A stretch of 64,000 nucleotides of DNA from Sphingomonas sp. AP4-R1 (lineage in GTDB: Bacteria; Pseudomonadota; Alphaproteobacteria; Sphingomonadales; Sphingomonadaceae). This document shows, piece after piece, positions 20,609 to 28,872 of this stretch (positions within the stretch are counted from its first letter, which is position 1; the number at the start of each line of letters is the position of its first letter). Under the pieces are notes generated by a model. That model saw only the letters and a list, made by a program, of their open reading frames with translations, had not been told where the DNA came from and did no database searches. A program made the translations under genes and the position numbers. The stretch is from the NCBI RefSeq assembly GCF_013113735.1, contig NZ_CP053346.1, positions 4,850,001 through 4,914,000 of the forward strand, read 5' to 3'.

Positions 20609-22159
20609 TCAAGCCGGTGCGAAGTCCCCGACCGACGCCTTTCCAGCGATCCGGTTTCCCAAGGTTTCCGTCATCACGCGCTCGAACGCGGCGATCACCT
20701 TTGATGGGGTATCGGAGAGACGGTGCTCGAACAACAGCGCGTCGTGCATTGGAAGCAGAATGGTGACGTCCTTCAGGCTCTCCATTTCGAGGAGCGCCTT
20801 TTTGAAGATCAGCGATCCAGTGCCCTGAATGACCTGGCTGACCGCGGAACGCCGCTCCTTGCCCGTGAGTGCGCCCGAGTTGCTCCGGGCGTAGTGATTG
20901 CCCATCTCGGTAGCGATCCGTCCCGTGCGCTGGAACTCCGCGCAAACCTCCTTTTTCCATTCCTCGTATCGGGCGAAGACCCGAAAGGCGTCCTTAGCCT
21001 TATCGCGCTCGGCCCCCAGTTCGACGGCGGCATCCACCAGTGCCTTACGGCTCATCCCATAGGCGTATGACAGGAAGAGCTGCTTGGCGGCCTTCCGGTT
21101 GCCTGTGAGCCCGAGATGGCTCCCCGCGAACAGTTCGTACATGTCCCCAGCCGCGTACAGCGTGGCGAGTTGCTGATCGCCCGAGAGGGCAGCCATGATC
21201 CCCACTTCGAACTGATCGAAGTCAACGTAGCTCAGCTCCGCGCCTTCGCGAGCGCAGATGATAGGGCGATACTTCTTGGACATGCTCTGGAGCGGCGGGT
21301 TGCGCAAGAGTATGCGCGACGTGCGAGACCCGAAGACGTCCACGATAGGGCGCGTGCGCCCGCCAGCCAAGGTCAAGGAGGAGAGCACGCGCTTGGCGGC
21401 GTCGAACTCCTCAAGGGCGAGGGTATCGCCTCCGAAATCTTCGGAATGGGGCACAAACTCCAGGACGTATCTCGTGGAAACGCCTTCAAACTCGAACCCC
21501 AAGGCGTGAAGTTTCCGTTCGATTGATGTCCGTGACGGGGTCTCGAGCGGCATGTCGTGCTTGGCCGAATAGTTTTTCAGACAGTAAAAGTAGTCGTGCT
21601 CAGCCTCGCGGCGCTTGGCCGACAGATCCGCCGCTTTAATCGTTACTCCCGCAGACATTGCCTTCTGGAGCAGGCGGTAGACGGGCATTTCAACGCTGAA
21701 AAAGCGCTCCGTTTCGCCCTTCGCGGCGGCCTGGGCGCAGAGTGTCAGGTAGAGCCTTGCGATCGCTCCCGCCGCCTTCGTGGCGATTTCGGCATCGAAC
21801 GGGATACCCCGATTGAACATTCTTTTGTACGCTGAGCAAACCTCCTCAGATGCTCCGCAGGGGCCGAGATGGGCGCTTATGTCGATCTTCTCGCGATTGA
21901 GCCGGTCGTCGGGATTGCCGCTGATCGAGATCCGCAATTCGTCAATGTCCAGCACGACTGCTGGAAGATCGCCGGTCGTATCGTAAAGCAGATCGCGGAT
22001 CATCCAGAAGTCGTGACAGACCACCGGACCGGGATAGGCGACGATCTCGACAGGGTTCGTCGCCACGAGCCGATCATGGACGAACCAATAGAAGCAGTCG
22101 GCACCTCTGCCGGTGAAATCTTTGATAAAGATGAGTAGCTTGGAAACGAAATCAATCAT
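20609..22159 (-). CDS. Truncated family A DNA polymerase
   Basis: 516 aa from the ATG at 22159, which overlaps the RT stop by 8 bases. It has only a palm/fingers/thumb-sized core, no 5' nuclease and no recognisable 3'-5' exonuclease domain (full PolA is about 930 aa). Motif A is VDFDQFEVGIMAALSGD (Asp313, Glu318 kept, Ser replaced by Asp). Motif B is RKAAKQLFLSYAYGMS (Arg, Lys, Tyr, Gly kept; Leu at the position of E. coli Phe762). Motif C is LLPMHDALLFEH, where His and the catalytic Asp473 remain but the following Glu is Ala. The first 280 residues are unassigned and may bind the RT or nucleic acid. Likely an active but specialised polymerase that works with the RT encoded just upstream. Confidence 0.88.
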   Translation of the reverse strand: MIDFVSKLLIFIKDFTGRGADCFYWFVHDRLVATNPVEIVAYPGPVVCHDFWMIRDLLYDTTGDLPAVVLDIDELRISISGNPDDRLNREKIDISAHLGPCGASEEVCSAYKRMFNRGIPFDAEIATKAAGAIARLYLTLCAQAAAKGETERFFSVEMPVYRLLQKAMSAGVTIKAADLSAKRREAEHDYFYCLKNYSAKHDMPLETPSRTSIERKLHALGFEFEGVSTRYVLEFVPHSEDFGGDTLALEEFDAAKRVLSSLTLAGGRTRPIVDVFGSRTSRILLRNPPLQSMSKKYRPIICAREGAELSYVDFDQFEVGIMAALSGDQQLATLYAAGDMYELFAGSHLGLTGNRKAAKQLFLSYAYGMSRKALVDAAVELGAERDKAKDAFRVFARYEEWKKEVCAEFQRTGRIATEMGNHYARSNSGALTGKERRSAVSQVIQGTGSLIFKKALLEMESLKDVTILLPMHDALLFEHRLSDTPSKVIAAFERVMTETLGNRIAGKASVGDFAPA

Positions 22160-23897
22160 ATTCGCTGATCTCGTCCACAAGGTTCAGGATGTCTGGTCGC
22201 TCGCGGACAGCGAAGGGAAGCCCCTCCTCGTCGTCGTAACGGCCCGCCCGGTCCCTAGTCGCTTTCAGTGCTGTCGGCACCTTTCCATAGAGCGGACGCA
22301 GCTTGTCGTCGTCCAGCACTGCAGACGAAATGAGCAGATACCGGGCGTTCTGATACGGAAGGCCTTCGAAGCCACCTATGCTTCTCTCGATCAGGCCCTT
22401 CTCGCCGACACATCGCAGCCAGATAAGTATGGCTGCCGCCTCCCCTGACTTCATGTCCTCCTGAAGTTTGCGGTCGGCAAGAGCGACGAGGCCGTCAGAT
22501 CGGTGCTTGCGCATGCCGAGAAGCAGCCAGATGTTGTAGTTCTGCCAATCGTGGATGGCACCGTCTTCGGCCAGCAGGAACGCCTCCAGTGCGGGCAAGC
22601 ACCTCCCGCCGCGATCCAGGATTGATATGAGCCGGCAGTATTGATCGGTCGTTACGGCATGGTCCGAGAGTGACGCCGAGAGTGTATCGAGGAGCGAGGT
22701 AGAGAGGGCGTCACTAACGTCGAACAGACCGGATTCCACAATCTGGGCGACACGGTTGACCGCGAACCTGAAAGAGCGAGACTGCGTTTCTCCGGCTTCG
22801 ATGCACTTGGTAAGGATTTCGAAGATGTAGGTTACGGACCGCGTGACGATCCGCCGACTCCGCGACTGCCACATCTGGTTGATCGCGGTCGTCGTGCTGT
22901 CCTGCGACGGGAAGAATTCGGTCAGGTCCTCCTGCGACGTCTCGGGGGACAGGATCGCCGTTTTGTTCGCGTTGATGTTTAGTCCCACCGTCCGGAGGAG
23001 GCGGATGAGGTCCTGCAGAGCACGTCGGGCATGGACCTCGCTATCGGCGATGACCCGGATGTCGTCGACGTAGCGGTAATAGTCATACCCCTTTGCCGCC
23101 ATCGCTCTATCGACGCTGGCAAGGAGCATGTTGGAAAGGAACGATGAAGCGTCCCGGTTCTGTGGCAGGCCATGGCTTCCGCTGAACGTCCACCGTTCGA
23201 GAAGCCTGTCGAGGGTTGCGATTGCATTCCTGATCTGCAGCTTCTCCGGTCCGGTCGCGTCGATTTCCGGAATCACTTTCTCGAGCCCTGCGACGATCTG
23301 CTCGCGCGCGATATTCTCGAAGAAGTTGCTGAGGTCGGTGACCAGCAGGAACTTGCCAGAGCGGACGAAGGTCAGCGTAACGCCTTCGAATGTGAACCAG
23401 CGATTGATCTTGTTTTTGAAGAGATACTTCCTGTTCTGGGGATTGGGCTCGTATCGGTAGCTGAGCACCCGATGACCGAGCAGCTTGTCATAGTATGGTA
23501 TCAGAAAGGTGCAGATCGACTGGTAGACAAACCGGTCGAAGAAATCGGTTTCCAGTCCATACCGTTCGCCAAAGCCCTTTTTGGGGATGTTACGAACTAC
23601 GCTGCGGGTTCCCGCGTATACGCCGTTCCACTCCTGGAGCATTGCGACGATGATCCGCTTCGCCTCCTCGGAATCGTTGAACAGATCGTCGTATTGGAGG
23701 CAGTCGAAATACCAGTCGTCGCGCATGTCCTGTCGGAGATGCTTGAGGACCAGATCGAACTGGATCGGAAAGCCAAGTGCCTGACCGTTCTGCCAGAATG
23801 CGGAGGTCAGAAAGTAGTCCTTCTCCTCCTTGTTGTCAGTCGACACTCCCGAACCGCCCCCGATTGCCCATGGATAGTTTGTATTTGATCGCTTCAT
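22152..23897 (-). CDS. Reverse transcriptase (UG/Abi-like, non-intron)
   Basis: 581 aa. RT motifs are clear: motif A FLLVTDLSNFFENI (Asp188), motif B GSHGLPQNRDASSFLSNMLL, motif C YYRYVDDIRVIA (catalytic Asp278, Asp279), motif D GLNINANKTAIL. There is no maturase X, En or integrase domain, and the last 250 residues are helical, as in the unknown-group and abortive-infection RTs used in phage defence. First gene of a minus-strand operon with the polymerase and exonuclease. No group II intron or diversity-generating repeat is visible beside it. Expected reaction: templated or untemplated DNA synthesis on RNA or protein primer; template and trigger are unknown. Confidence 0.9.
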   Translation of the reverse strand: MKRSNTNYPWAIGGGSGVSTDNKEEKDYFLTSAFWQNGQALGFPIQFDLVLKHLRQDMRDDWYFDCLQYDDLFNDSEEAKRIIVAMLQEWNGVYAGTRSVVRNIPKKGFGERYGLETDFFDRFVYQSICTFLIPYYDKLLGHRVLSYRYEPNPQNRKYLFKNKINRWFTFEGVTLTFVRSGKFLLVTDLSNFFENIAREQIVAGLEKVIPEIDATGPEKLQIRNAIATLDRLLERWTFSGSHGLPQNRDASSFLSNMLLASVDRAMAAKGYDYYRYVDDIRVIADSEVHARRALQDLIRLLRTVGLNINANKTAILSPETSQEDLTEFFPSQDSTTTAINQMWQSRSRRIVTRSVTYIFEILTKCIEAGETQSRSFRFAVNRVAQIVESGLFDVSDALSTSLLDTLSASLSDHAVTTDQYCRLISILDRGGRCLPALEAFLLAEDGAIHDWQNYNIWLLLGMRKHRSDGLVALADRKLQEDMKSGEAAAILIWLRCVGEKGLIERSIGGFEGLPYQNARYLLISSAVLDDDKLRPLYGKVPTALKATRDRAGRYDDEEGLPFAVRERPDILNLVDEISEYD

Positions 23898-24212
23898 AAT
23901 AGCTGCGGATCCTCTATCCGCCAGAGGCGCGCGCTCGCCTTCCGCACTAACACGTTTACGGCGAGTTGCCGCCAGACAAGTTCGGGCAAAGCGAATGGCA
24001 GCCTCTAGGGGAAGCTGCCGATCAACGCTCGATCAGCGAACGACGTATTTTGGTCGAAAATTGTCGGTCAGCTTCTTCCGCCAACGTTGATTCGCCTGCG
24101 ATTCTGCCCGCGGGTGATGTGCGCTAAGCTCGTTGTCCGGGTTTGGTGTCGCGCAGTCCCGAACCGGCGTAACCGCGTGGCGGGGACAGCCGAGTGAGCT
24201 GGAAGGGAGGGG
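23898..24212. promoter_or_regulatory. Divergent promoter region, possible RT-associated RNA
   Basis: 315 bases between the start of the RT operon (left) and the HEPN-NTPase operon (right); both promoters must lie here. A hairpin GGCAGC...GCTGCC is at 23997-24019, followed by short GATC-rich repeats (CGATCAACGCTCGATCAGCG). RT-based defence systems often encode a structured non-coding RNA next to the RT, and this is the only gap long enough. No retron-like or DRT-like consensus is recognisable by eye. Confidence 0.4.
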
Positions 24213-25025
24213 ATGAACATGGAATTCGACTTCACGAACCGGGATCACGGCGAGTTCCTCTTGGAGGAGATCGATCTGACGGCGCAACTGGCTGCGGTGC
24301 GCAGCCTGATCAGGCGCCAGCAGCAGGCGGATGAAGAGCTCCAGAAGGAGGTCGCGGACATACGGGAGGCGGCGATGAAGGCCTCTGGCGAATACGCGGT
24401 GCACCTTGAGAACACCTGGGTCGACAACATGCATGCCGGCGTCTTCCAGGACGCGGCACACAGCATGTCGGCGCTCGGGATGCTTGCCCCGCTCGTGGAG
24501 ACACTGATGACCGCGATCTTCCGTGCCATCGGTCGTGAAAAGCTGGTGGCGGTGGCCGATCTGAAGGAGCCGAGGTCGAAGCTCAAGCCTGACGAACTGT
24601 GGGATCCGCACGTGGTCGCCGGCACCGTCAGGAAGGGCAAGCGGAAGGGCGAGCTGACCAGGAGCACCGACATACTCCGGGGCACCGTGCAGCTAGCCGG
24701 ACTGACGGGCCTCGGGGCCCATCTGCCGGCAGGCTGGCACGTCCGCATGGAGGCGCTGTTTCGCTACCGGAACAAGATGTTCCACAACGGCTTTGAATGG
24801 CCGGTCGATGAACGTGCGAAGTTCGACGAGGACGTGGCTGGGTGGCCCGACGGCTGGTTCCTGAAGTCGGAGCGCGGCACCTCGAAGAAGGGGGCCATGG
24901 AACCATGGATCTTCTACATGAGCGCGGACTTCATTCGCGACACGCTGAAGATGATCGAGGCGATCATAGAGGCTGCCGGGGCCTTTGTGATCGAACGGTC
25001 CGCGAAGGTGCGGCCCCCGGGTTGA
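24213..25025 (+). CDS. HEPN-like protein, first gene of plus-strand operon
   Basis: 270 aa preceded by a strong RBS (aagggagggg). The N-terminus has a coiled-coil-prone helix (AAVRSLIRRQQQADEELQKEVADIREAAMK, about 27-56). The C-terminal half contains LFRYRNKMFHNGFEW, an R-N-x3-H motif (Arg186, Asn187, His191) characteristic of HEPN RNases. It is followed 58 bp downstream by the NTPase gene. Divergent from the RT operon across 315 bp. RNase activity is inferred from the motif, which is well formed. Confidence 0.72.
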   Translation: MNMEFDFTNRDHGEFLLEEIDLTAQLAAVRSLIRRQQQADEELQKEVADIREAAMKASGEYAVHLENTWVDNMHAGVFQDAAHSMSALGMLAPLVETLMTAIFRAIGREKLVAVADLKEPRSKLKPDELWDPHVVAGTVRKGKRKGELTRSTDILRGTVQLAGLTGLGAHLPAGWHVRMEALFRYRNKMFHNGFEWPVDERAKFDEDVAGWPDGWFLKSERGTSKKGAMEPWIFYMSADFIRDTLKMIEAIIEAAGAFVIERSAKVRPPG

Positions 25026-25083
25026 ACGCCCATGGCCACCTGAAAAATCAACGCCACTTCGACAATCCTACGGAAACGCATCG

Positions 25084-27444
25084 ATGACGACACCGCCTGA
25101 AGCCGATCTTGAAGCCCACCTCAGCGCTCAGCTCCCGAAGATTTTTCCACATATCGCGCCTGGCGAGATTGACCATCAGACCAGACTCGTTCTGCGCTTC
25201 GGCCGGAACGAGATCGTGGTGAAGGGTGACACGCAGTGGAAGAAGGAGGGGCGTGCCGACATCATCCTCAACCACAAGGGCAAGCCGATCGCGGTTGTCG
25301 AGCTCAAGCGCGCAGGTGTGAAGCTGACCCGCGACGACGTGGATCAGGGTAGAAACTACGCGCGGGTCCTCGACGACCCGGCGCCGCTCGTGGTCGTCAC
25401 CAACGGCACCAATACCTGGTTGATCGACGCCTACACAGGCGAGGATCTCGCTGGAGACAGCGTCGAGGCCGACCAGCTCCAGGAACTGTTCGCCAACGCA
25501 TCGAAGATCGCGGCGGAGAAACGTCAATCGGCGATCGAGGCGCTTCTCGGGACGGACTCGTCCGTCTGGGCGCCCGCAGTGCAGATGGCGTCCGACAAGA
25601 TCATCGACAGGCTGAGCACCCGGGACGGCGACATCCGAAAGCCGTTCGGCCGCTTTCACTTTCTGAGACAGGCGGCCTTCACGGCGGTCGCCGCGTTCGA
25701 CAAGGGAGCGAAGACGTTCATCATCGAAGGGGGGCCTCTAACCGGCAAGACGAACGCGCTCAAATCCTTCGCGGTCGTGACGGACGAGGTCGATCCGAAA
25801 TACGCGATGCTGTTCGTCAGGGCATCGGTGGCGCAGTCGAGCCTCTTCGAGCGGCTGGCCGACGTGCTAACGCTGCAGCTCGGCTGGGAGATCGAGGCGA
25901 AGGATGCGCGATCGTGGCTCCGCCGGTTTGCATCCAAGGCCGACGGTCCAGCACTCGTGATCGCTGTAGATGGTGTCACCAAGGACTCGCTAATCGCAAA
26001 GGAGCTCGAGAGCTTCGCGGAAGCTGGGTTCGGTGACCGGCTGAAGTTCCTGGTTACGACGGAGAGGTCGGACGATCTGCTGACGTCGGGCCGTGACGCT
26101 TCGGCGCTCAGCGAGGATGCCTTCGGGATCGAGCTGGGACCTTTGGCCGACAACGAATTTCGCGCAGCGACGACTTTGCTGAAGAAGGCAGGTGTCGGCT
26201 TCGACCGGGGGGCGGAGCTTTCTCGAGCGCACCGCCTACCTTGGATATTGCGAGCCGAGGTCAGCGATGTCCCTGAGAAGATTCCCTACGGTCGTGAGAT
26301 CAGGCTTCCAGCGTCGGTCGGCGTCGAGATCGTCTGGATCGCCCGCGCGCGGCTTAAGGGGCTCACCGAGATTCAGCGGCCTCTTCGAGATCTGGCGAGA
26401 GCTCTGGTCAGCAGCACGAATCGTAAGTCTGCGGAACTGACTCTTGGCCAGATTGGAGGCTTCATCATTCCGATCGACGATCTCGATCAGATTGGTCGGG
26501 CCGCGATGGACGTGCTGGTTCGAGATGGTTGGGCCCGGGAATACCGCCACGCGGGTGGCGAAGACGTGTTGATCACCACCGTGCCTAAGTTCTTCATGGC
26601 CGAGCTTTGCGACGTAGTCTCACGCGAACTAGAGGGCAGACTCGGCGATCCCGCCGACGCTGCGGCGTGGCTGTCCGACGTGTGCTCGGGTCTCTTCCTC
26701 GGTGACGTCATCGGCGCGCAGGCGATCGTCGATTGCACCCAAAGACTAGGCTATTTCCCACGGCTGGTGATCGAGCATCTGCTCGAGGACCGCCCAGAGG
26801 TTCGCAAGATGGGTGCGGCATTGATCGCGCTCGCCCTTCGCGACGGCAGTCTGCTCTATCTGAACATGGACGATGACGGTGGTATTACGCCGAGCGATAA
26901 GAACGGGGTCGCTATCGGCGAGACGATGAAGTCCGATCCCGCCGAAGGTCTCGGTCAGACATACGGCGGTCTCACGTCGTGGGCGATGCTCGCGCAGTTG
27001 ACCCGAGTTCCAATGGCGTCAGGGTCCAAGTGGTATGATCGTGTCGATCTCGCGTTGCTGCTCGAGCTCGGGACTTGCCCGTTCCCGCTCGTGCACGTGA
27101 GCAACGATCCATTGGACGTGATGGTGCACGATCTTGGTGAGCACGGCGAGACGCTGGCTCGCGAGCATGCCTTGGCGGACCCGATTACCATGTCGATGCG
27201 GCATTTGTTCGCGCGTGAATGGCGAGATCTGGACGACTTCCTCTCGGTGATGCTGGCGGAGAGCAGCGCGGTCCTGCTGGTTCGCGCCCACAACGCGCTG
27301 CATGCCTTGGAGGGAAGCTCCGATCCAGATCTCTCCGCGTGGGCCGAAAAAATGCTATCCGACACCATTCTTCCAGAAATCGAAAAACTGCTGAAGAGAC
27401 CGGCGCACGCAGAGGCGGTTTCAGAGAACAAGAAGCTGGAATAG
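25084..27444 (+). CDS. HsdR-N nuclease-like plus P-loop NTPase protein
   Basis: 786 aa. Residues 40-80 hold a PD-(D/E)XK site of the type I restriction HsdR N-terminal kind (ADIIL with Asp59, VVELKRAG with Glu73 and Lys75). A second domain carries Walker A GGPLTGKT (216-223) and a Walker B-like LVIAVDG (291-297), followed by a winged-helix-like part and a long helical C-terminus (about 480-780), the general plan of a STAND NTPase with sensor repeats. Middle gene of HEPN-NTPase-DUF4238, with 58 and 19 bp gaps. A plausible sensor/switch protein that controls one or two nuclease effectors. Confidence 0.78.
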   Translation: MTTPPEADLEAHLSAQLPKIFPHIAPGEIDHQTRLVLRFGRNEIVVKGDTQWKKEGRADIILNHKGKPIAVVELKRAGVKLTRDDVDQGRNYARVLDDPAPLVVVTNGTNTWLIDAYTGEDLAGDSVEADQLQELFANASKIAAEKRQSAIEALLGTDSSVWAPAVQMASDKIIDRLSTRDGDIRKPFGRFHFLRQAAFTAVAAFDKGAKTFIIEGGPLTGKTNALKSFAVVTDEVDPKYAMLFVRASVAQSSLFERLADVLTLQLGWEIEAKDARSWLRRFASKADGPALVIAVDGVTKDSLIAKELESFAEAGFGDRLKFLVTTERSDDLLTSGRDASALSEDAFGIELGPLADNEFRAATTLLKKAGVGFDRGAELSRAHRLPWILRAEVSDVPEKIPYGREIRLPASVGVEIVWIARARLKGLTEIQRPLRDLARALVSSTNRKSAELTLGQIGGFIIPIDDLDQIGRAAMDVLVRDGWAREYRHAGGEDVLITTVPKFFMAELCDVVSRELEGRLGDPADAAAWLSDVCSGLFLGDVIGAQAIVDCTQRLGYFPRLVIEHLLEDRPEVRKMGAALIALALRDGSLLYLNMDDDGGITPSDKNGVAIGETMKSDPAEGLGQTYGGLTSWAMLAQLTRVPMASGSKWYDRVDLALLLELGTCPFPLVHVSNDPLDVMVHDLGEHGETLAREHALADPITMSMRHLFAREWRDLDDFLSVMLAESSAVLLVRAHNALHALEGSSDPDLSAWAEKMLSDTILPEIEKLLKRPAHAEAVSENKKLE

Positions 27445-27463
27445 GCTTGGACGAAGACTGAAC

Positions 27464-28363
27464 ATGGGGGAGCCCCGCGACCATCATGTTGTCCCGCAGT
27501 TCCTGCTGCGGAACTTCGCGCTCGACGAAGCCCGCACGAAGATCGCCACGGTGGCCAAGGAGGGCGACCGCGCGATCTGGAAGGAGCGCTCGATCCGGGG
27601 CCTCGGATACGAGCGCGATTTCTACGTGCACATGGAGGATGGGAGGCCGGTTTCGGTCGAGACCGACATAAACCGGAGGATCGAGACGCCAATAAGCCAG
27701 AGCGACACCTGGGCCAAGATTGCCTCCGGACGATCCGATCTCCTCGATCGGGACGACCGACCGATCCTCTACGCGCTCGTGCGGCACCTCGAGGCACGCA
27801 CGCCGCACTATCTGCAGACGGGCGACGAGCTCGCGGAGATGGCGGTCGACCCGAACTCGGACATGGAGTTCAGCGACGAGGAGCGAGAGATGTATGCGTT
27901 TCTTCGGGCGAACCCGGACTTCAGGAAGCAGATGTTCAACGCGATGACGCTGCGGCAGTTCGCTTTCGACTACGATCGATCGATCATCATGGTCGCGAGG
28001 TCACCGGTCCGGCTTCGCACGACCACGACGCCAGCCTTCGCCGCACCGATGGAGCCGCATCCGGCGATGGATCTGCCGCTCCCGGGAATGAAGGCGTTCC
28101 AGCGCGTCCTCATGGTTGATCCGCATACGATGGTCTCGGTGATCGTCGGGGATTTCGGCGGCGCCTTCGCCAACGTCGAGATGGAGCCGAATATCGCCCG
28201 GGGCATCAACAGGACCGTGGCGGGGCAGTTCACCAAGTTCCCGATGGTGCGTCACATGGTGACGGATCGGACCGATCTCATCGAGGATATGACCTGGGCG
28301 CCCTATGATCTGGTCACGGACACGCCCGAGAAGGTGGTGTTCAGGCGTCGGCCCGGTAAATGA
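27464..28363 (+). CDS. DUF4238 protein
   Basis: 299 aa. The start DHHVVPQFLLRNFALDE and the following GERDFYVHMEDG region match DUF4238, a family of unknown function whose conserved His-His and downstream acidic residues suggest a hydrolase. It sits 19 bp behind the NTPase gene and is presumably the last gene of the operon. DUF4238 genes are scattered through bacterial accessory regions. Alternative: it is an independent cargo gene. Confidence 0.78.
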   Translation: MGEPRDHHVVPQFLLRNFALDEARTKIATVAKEGDRAIWKERSIRGLGYERDFYVHMEDGRPVSVETDINRRIETPISQSDTWAKIASGRSDLLDRDDRPILYALVRHLEARTPHYLQTGDELAEMAVDPNSDMEFSDEEREMYAFLRANPDFRKQMFNAMTLRQFAFDYDRSIIMVARSPVRLRTTTTPAFAAPMEPHPAMDLPLPGMKAFQRVLMVDPHTMVSVIVGDFGGAFANVEMEPNIARGINRTVAGQFTKFPMVRHMVTDRTDLIEDMTWAPYDLVTDTPEKVVFRRRPGK

Positions 28364-28872
28364 GCATGGGATGGCAAACGCCCGCCGGACGTGCGCGAAG
28401 GGTTCGATCAGTATACAGGATCGCCGCTTGGACCGTCTCAGACCGCGCTGCAGACCGTCTTGCGCACCTCGCCGCAGATCCGTTCGACGCGACGGGCGCC
28501 CGCAGAGCCAGCACGTCCCTCGGAAGGTTCGCGTTTTGATAGACTTGCTAACTGGAAGTTTGCTGGGGAGCGCACCTAAACCAGCACGGAACGCGATCAA
28601 CCTCTGGCATTCGGCTTCCCATGACGAACGTCGGGTTCGACCAGTAGCGGCCATTAGTGCGTTCAGAGCAGACGGCGGAACGTGGGTCGAAAGCCGTCTC
28701 CGCGGAGGCCGGCGATCGGTCGGCGGCGGCCGCCTCATAGCGCCGCAGGCTCAATCCACCAACGTCGCCCAGCGCGTCCAAACGGGGCGTTACGGGGCCA
28801 GATTCACCGCGGAAGGGGGCTGCCAAGACCTTGGGCTCGGCGGCAGTGGAGGCCTCCCCTCCCCCCGCCTAT
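28364..28872. other. Intergenic stretch with degraded sequence
   Basis: About 510 bases with no convincing gene. Around 28,620-28,690 the text (tgacgaacgtcgggttcgacc, gcggccattagtgcg) resembles short degenerate intergenic sequences that recur near 49,690 (gacccaatagcggacattgg). They may be remnants of a dispersed repeat. Confidence 0.35.

Noticed and set aside
22152..23897. RT as part of a group II intron, retron or diversity-generating element
   Set aside because: No maturase or endonuclease domain, no visible intron domain V/VI, no template/variable repeat pair, and no recognisable msr/msd; the C-terminus is helical as in UG/Abi RTs.
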